33,319 bases of DNA from Reticulitermes lucifugus (lineage: Eukaryota > Arthropoda > Insecta > Blattodea > Rhinotermitidae): positions 177,815 through 211,133 of the forward strand of contig JAKCWW010000018.1 of NCBI GenBank assembly GCA_026260175.1, in the 5' to 3' direction. Position numbers and translations under genes: made by a program. The notes under the pieces were generated by a model, which did no database searches, had not been told where the DNA came from, and saw only the letters and a list, made by a program, of their open reading frames with translations. Shown piece after piece: positions 32,856 through 33,319 of the stretch (its first letter is position 1; each line of letters starts with the position of its first letter).

Positions 32856-33256
32856 AAGTTTAATACTTGTCTTGAATTGTATTTTATTAAGTTATACGTT
32901 GGTTGATGTGTCTATTAATCGTAAAATACTGTGTCTAGATATTCTTACAAACGCGTATAACATCCCTTCTAATTATCCATTTTAATCAAGGTAGTATTTT
33001 TCATTAAGAGATGTTTAATATCTTCAATTTATATTAAAGAATTGTGTTATGTGCAGTCTCTTGTGAGCACTTAATGGGCACTAATTGTCAAGTAAGAGGC
33101 TGCCGGGGCTTCAGAATTTCCACACAAGCCTACAAGTCCATAAACCTTCACAATGAATCAACACAATCCATTACATCAAATAACCAAAGAAATATAATTG
33201 TTAATGAAGAAGTAGCATATTTGATATTACAATTTTATTATCTACATAATCATAAT
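32856..33256. other. AT-rich flank of the terminal SINE
   Basis: No gene or named repeat. The 79-codon plus-strand frame from 33044 runs on into the SINE and is incidental. Confidence 0.4.
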
Positions 33257-33319
33257 GGGGCGCGCGGTGGTGCAGTTGGTTGAGGCACTACGCTACAAAC
33301 CGGAACGTCGCGGGTTCGA
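33257..33319 (+). mobile_element. 5' part of a tRNA-derived SINE, cut by window end
   Basis: GGGGCGCGCGGTGGTGCAG starts abruptly after AT-rich DNA. TGGTGCAGTTGG (33268-33279) fits the pol III A box and GGTTCGA (33313-33319) the start of a B box, about 33 bases apart, as in tRNA-derived SINEs. The intact CGGGTTCGA suggests a younger copy than those at 8905, 20470 and 20872. A true tRNA gene is unlikely: the part before the A box does not look like an acceptor stem followed by a normal D arm. The rest lies beyond the window. Confidence 0.7.

Noticed and set aside
33257..33319. Functional tRNA gene
   Set aside because: The A and B boxes fit, but the leading GGGGCGCGCGGTGG does not form a normal acceptor and D arm, and the 3' half is outside the window; a SINE head is the better reading.

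Overview
The window reads as eukaryotic, repeat-rich, gene-free or intronic DNA from a large insect genome. It is AT-rich throughout. I found no intact protein-coding gene, no rRNA or tRNA gene, no CRISPR array and no bacterial-style gene packing. The longest open frames are roughly 100-125 codons, mostly without an ATG, which is about what chance gives in AT-rich DNA of this length. The repeats point to a cockroach- or termite-like insect (Blattodea). One is a decayed LINE C-terminus of the RMRWA...HM type. The other is a dispersed repeat whose frame reads QLVKKFPAF/GTRRFITA, which I remember as common in that order. This assignment rests on memory of those families and is moderate at best.

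Layout. 1-106: a retroelement 3' end with a TTTACC tail. 107-7936: low-information AT-rich DNA with a CAA/CAG stretch (5613-5688) and a protein-like pair of minus-strand frames (6151-6643). 7937-8170: the LINE reverse-transcriptase C-terminal fossil. About 8905-9085: a tRNA-derived SINE. 9404-9879: a cluster of three diverged copies of another repeat, two direct and one inverted. 10100-10660: a GC-richer block. 11284-11356: a 43-bp LINE 3' end flanked by a perfect 15-bp target-site duplication. 13081-13190 and 16671-16780: two copies of the KKFPAF-type repeat. 19050-19150: a foldback element with perfect 18-bp arms.

20470-21743 is the most structured part. It holds two minus-strand SINE-like copies and a 23-bp minisatellite that runs directly into the 5' head of the second SINE. 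The array is interrupted by a 560-base N gap. Further right are broken coding-like frames (23765-24230), a helix-turn-helix transposase fossil of pogo/Tigger style (26083-26196), a protein-like minus-strand frame of about 100 codons (27909-28217) and a divergent inverted pair carrying hammerhead-ribozyme-like cores (30039-30210). A related hairpin lies at 32826-32855, and another SINE begins at 33257 and is cut by the window end.

No set of genes works together here. The content is the debris of several retroelement and DNA-transposon families. I see no convincing new biological system. The best leads are the minisatellite that seems to have grown from a SINE 5' end, the hammerhead-like hairpin family in several places, and three protein-like frames I could not identify.
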